Assembly: GCA_947499615.1 (NCBI GenBank)
Contig: CANMOP010000017.1
Location: 1-43,310, forward strand
Length of the DNA stretch: 43,310 bases
Reading direction: 5' to 3'
Source of the DNA: RH-chloro-G1 sp003670575
GTDB taxonomy: Bacteria > Chloroflexota > Dehalococcoidia > UBA2979
Shown: positions 41,015-43,310 of the stretch, one piece after another
Layout of the letters: each line of letters opens with the position of its first letter
Position numbering within the stretch: the stretch's first letter is position 1
Made by a program: the position numbers and the translations under genes
Notes under the pieces: generated by a model
Databases searched by the model: none
The model's input: only the letters and a program-made list of their open reading frames with translations
What the model was told of the DNA's origin: nothing

Positions 41015-42772
41015 ATGAAGATGTCCCGCTACTTCCTCCACACCCTCCGCGAGGCACCCTCGGACGCCGAGGCTGCCGGCCACCAGTTGCTGCTGCGCTC
41101 CGGTTCCATCGACCAGCTGATGGCGGGCGTCTACACCTACCTGCCGCTCGGCTGGCGCGTGAAGCGCAAGGTAGAGCAGGCGGTGCGTGAGGAGATGGAT
41201 CGTGCGGGCGGCATTGAGCTGCATATGCCGGCGCTGCAGCCGCTGGACATCTGGGAGCAGAGCGGGCGAGCCGACTCGATGGGCAGCGTGCTGTTCCGAC
41301 TGCGCGATCAGCGCGAGCGCGCGATGGCCCTCGGCCCGACGCATGAGGAGGTGGTCACCAGCCTCTTCGCCTCGCACGCGCGTTCATACCGCGACCTGCC
41401 GATGACGCTGTACCAAATCCAGACGAAGTTCCGCGACGAGGCCCGCCCCCGTGGTGGGCTGGTGCGCGTCCGCGAATTCACGATGAAGGACGCCTACTCC
41501 TTCGACATGGACGACGCGGGCCTCGACGTCTCGTACGACGCGATGTTCGTCGCGTATCGCCGCATCTTCGACCGCTGCGGCGTGCCGACGATCGCGGTCG
41601 AGGCCGACTCGGGCGCGATCGGCGGCAAGGACTCGCGCGAATTCATGTTCCTCACCGAGATCGGTGAGGACGTGATCGTGCGCTGCGACCGCTGCGACTA
41701 TGCCGCGAACACAGAGAAGGCCGACTTCCGCCGCGTCCCCGCTCCCATCAAGGTACCGCTTCCCACCGAAGAAGTCGCCACCCCCGGCACCTCGACGATC
41801 GAGGCGCTGGCTGCGCTGCTTGGCGTGCCCGCCTCGAAGACCGCGAAGGCCGTGCTGTACATGGCCACCGACCCGCACGACGCATCCGCGCCCGCGCAGC
41901 CGGTGTTCGTCGTCGTGCGTGGCGAGATGCAAGTGAACGAGATCAAGGTGCGCAACCATCTGCACGGCGTGGAGCTGCGCCCGATGACGGACGTCGAGGC
42001 ACGCGCCTACGGCATCGTGCCCGGATACACCTCGCCGATCGGCATCGACGCCCGCGTGCGCGTGATCGCGGACCGCGCCGTCGCGGAGACGCCGAACCTC
42101 GTCGCGGGCGCGAACCGCGATGGGATGCACCTGCGCAACGTGAACCACGGTCGCGACTGGTCGGCCGCCGAAGGCGACGTCATCGACTGCGCGCTTGCGG
42201 AAGTCGGCTACGGCTGCCCGCGTTGTGATGGCACGCTGGGCGCCGCGCGCGGCATCGAGATGGGGCACGTCTTCCGCCTGGGCCGCATCTACTCGGAGGC
42301 CTTCAACGTCACCGTGCTGGATGAGGCCGGAAAGCAGCGCGTGCCGATCATGGGGTGCTACGGCATTGGCGTGGACCGCATCATCGCCGCCGCCGTCGAG
42401 CAGCATCACGACGAGCGCGGCATCATCTGGCCCGCGACGATCGCACCGTTCGATGTACACCTCGTCGGCCTCGGACTCGGGCGCGACGCCGCATTGGCCG
42501 CCGACGCCGAGGCGCTGTACGCCGAACTCGAGGCGGCCGGCCTCGACGTGCTGTTCGATGACCGCGATGAGTCGCCCGGAGTGAAGTTCAACGACGCCGA
42601 CCTGATCGGTCTCCCGCTGCGCGTCACCGTCTCCAGCCGCAACCAGACCGCGGGCGTCGTCGAGGTGCAACGCCGCGACGCTGGCGAGGCGGAGAAGATC
42701 GCGCGGGCAGATGTGGTCGCGCACCTCGTGGCTGCGCACCGCGCCTCGATCGGCACGCTACTCGGGCGCTGA
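41015..42772 (+). CDS. proS: Prolyl-tRNA synthetase, bacterial type with editing domain
   Basis: This 585-residue class II synthetase charges tRNA-Pro. Motifs: QLLLRSGSIDQLMAGVYTYLPLGWRVKRKVE near the N-terminus (motif 1 region), TKFRDEARPRGGLVRVREFTMKDAYSF (motif 2) and GCYGIGVDRIIAAAVEQ (motif 3). Between motifs 2 and 3 a YbaK-like insertion domain (residues about 240-400, KVPLPTEEVATPGTSTIEAL...) edits Ala-tRNA-Pro. The C-terminal anticodon-binding domain follows (PFDVHLVGLGLG). Two in-frame Met codons lie at the start (41015, 41021). Confidence 0.95.
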   Translation: MKMSRYFLHTLREAPSDAEAAGHQLLLRSGSIDQLMAGVYTYLPLGWRVKRKVEQAVREEMDRAGGIELHMPALQPLDIWEQSGRADSMGSVLFRLRDQRERAMALGPTHEEVVTSLFASHARSYRDLPMTLYQIQTKFRDEARPRGGLVRVREFTMKDAYSFDMDDAGLDVSYDAMFVAYRRIFDRCGVPTIAVEADSGAIGGKDSREFMFLTEIGEDVIVRCDRCDYAANTEKADFRRVPAPIKVPLPTEEVATPGTSTIEALAALLGVPASKTAKAVLYMATDPHDASAPAQPVFVVVRGEMQVNEIKVRNHLHGVELRPMTDVEARAYGIVPGYTSPIGIDARVRVIADRAVAETPNLVAGANRDGMHLRNVNHGRDWSAAEGDVIDCALAEVGYGCPRCDGTLGAARGIEMGHVFRLGRIYSEAFNVTVLDEAGKQRVPIMGCYGIGVDRIIAAAVEQHHDERGIIWPATIAPFDVHLVGLGLGRDAALAADAEALYAELEAAGLDVLFDDRDESPGVKFNDADLIGLPLRVTVSSRNQTAGVVEVQRRDAGEAEKIARADVVAHLVAAHRASIGTLLGR

Positions 42773-42944
42773 CACACGGCTGACAGCTTGCCGCGCGAGT
42801 GCTTGAATCGCCCCATCGATGTGGAAGCAGCGCGCATAATTGCGGCTGTAATTCCTGCCCACTGATACGCGCCCCAGGTTCGCGATCGGTTCCTGCGGTA
42901 CGTCGAGGTCGGGCGCTCGCGCTTGCCGTGGGGAACCCCGCCCA

Positions 42945-43187
42945 ATGACGACTACGCTGCTGTTCGCCCGCCTGCGACCGCCGATGGACGTCGGCGCGTT
43001 TATGCGCGGCCTCGCTACGTTGTGCGACGTCTCCAGTGTTGAATTGGTAGGTGTCGACGGCAACTGGATCCGGCTGGCCGTGCAGCACGACGACTCGGAT
43101 CCAACGGACCATCCAGTCCACCGCCAACCGTCACTGGATCGCCGAGTCAACGCGCTGGACGGGGTGACCCAAGTCTGGGTGCACTAG
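42945..43187 (+). CDS. Hypothetical 80-residue protein
   Basis: I recognise no family. The first half (TTTLLFARLRPPMDVGAFMRGLATLCDVSSVELVGVDGNWIRLAV) has a strand-helix-strand-strand pattern typical of a small alpha/beta domain; the second half is polar and less regular. The start has no strong ribosome binding site (GGGG 11 bases upstream). The preceding 172 bp after proS show no other gene. Confidence 0.4.
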   Translation: MTTTLLFARLRPPMDVGAFMRGLATLCDVSSVELVGVDGNWIRLAVQHDDSDPTDHPVHRQPSLDRRVNALDGVTQVWVH

Positions 43188-43310
43188 GTGTACTGAGCAC
43201 AGAGGTTGGTGACAGAGCGGGGTGAATGAAAGGGACCTCCGGGAGAAGGTGTGGCTACCACAGCAGCACCAGATTCCAAGAGGTCCTTTGTGCACGGTAA
43301 CGCGAAGCTC
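43188..43310 (+). mobile_element. Left end of a likely IS481-family insertion sequence, partial
   Basis: The last 21 bases (43290-43310) read GTG then codons for HGNAKL, which matches the start (HxNAxLTPxGR) of many IS481-type transposases. The non-coding stretch before it contains a near-inverted pair (AAAGGGACCTC / GAGGTCCTTT) and ends in a possible promoter and leader. A left terminal repeat may begin near TGTACTGAGCACAGAGG at 43189, but without the other end this cannot be confirmed. Contigs often break at such repeats. Confidence 0.45.

Noticed and set aside
41384..42739. Minus-strand open frame opposite proS
   Set aside because: Shadow; proS has all three class II motifs.

Overview
The window is about 43 kb of GC-rich bacterial chromosome. 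It is packed with short-spaced or overlapping genes and uses many GTG starts and some TTG starts. Gene content fits an environmental Chloroflexota-like bacterium: a NuoG with an extra Cys motif, a SirB1/plsY pair, DUF2203, CHRD-domain surface proteins with a TM plus arginine tail, a short EF-Ts, and MEP-pathway isoprenoid synthesis. This taxonomic placement is inference; no rRNA gene is present to confirm it.

Left part (1-15.2 kb, mostly minus strand). The minus-strand genes run iscU, mocA, nuoI, nuoG, a DUF2007-like membrane protein, then a LON-domain protein cut by the window edge. Upstream of iscU lies a lower-GC orphan gene (5051-6481) with a PD-(D/E)XK-like domain. Next come yjbQ, a degenerate glycerophosphodiesterase-like gene and midA (a complex I assembly methyltransferase family), then plsY/sirB1, DUF2203, and a small membrane protein. 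An aquaporin/crcB pair on the plus strand faces an SPFH/prohibitin gene. dUTPase and a four-cluster ferredoxin follow.

Middle (15.3-31 kb). Two adjacent secreted proteins share an almost identical C-terminal tail (PKTGNAG, then a membrane helix, then Arg). After them come sucCD with a clear promoter and terminator, an HU gene, a tiny antitoxin-like gene overlapping a Doc/Fic gene, tRNA-Ser(GCU), and miaB. An NAD module follows: an NrtR-type Nudix regulator, then nadA, nadB and nadC, with a perfect 17-bp palindrome just downstream of the nadA promoter. A two-gene DUF262/HEPN unit, likely a defence or toxin system, sits inside this module.

Right part (31-43 kb). This is the conserved rpsB-tsf-frr-uppS-cdsA-dxr-rseP-ispG-proS supercluster, with pyrH absent from its usual place. 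A Panacea-domain antitoxin and its overlapping partner gene have been inserted between rseP and ispG. A standalone 54-residue B-box-like zinc finger gene lies before proS. The right edge appears to enter an IS481-like insertion sequence.

The clearest accessory systems are the DUF262-HEPN pair, the mini-antitoxin/Doc pair, the Panacea/partner pair and the orphan nuclease-like gene. The clearest regulatory proposal is NrtR control of nadA through the palindrome. The most distinctive surface-biology observation is the shared C-terminal tail.
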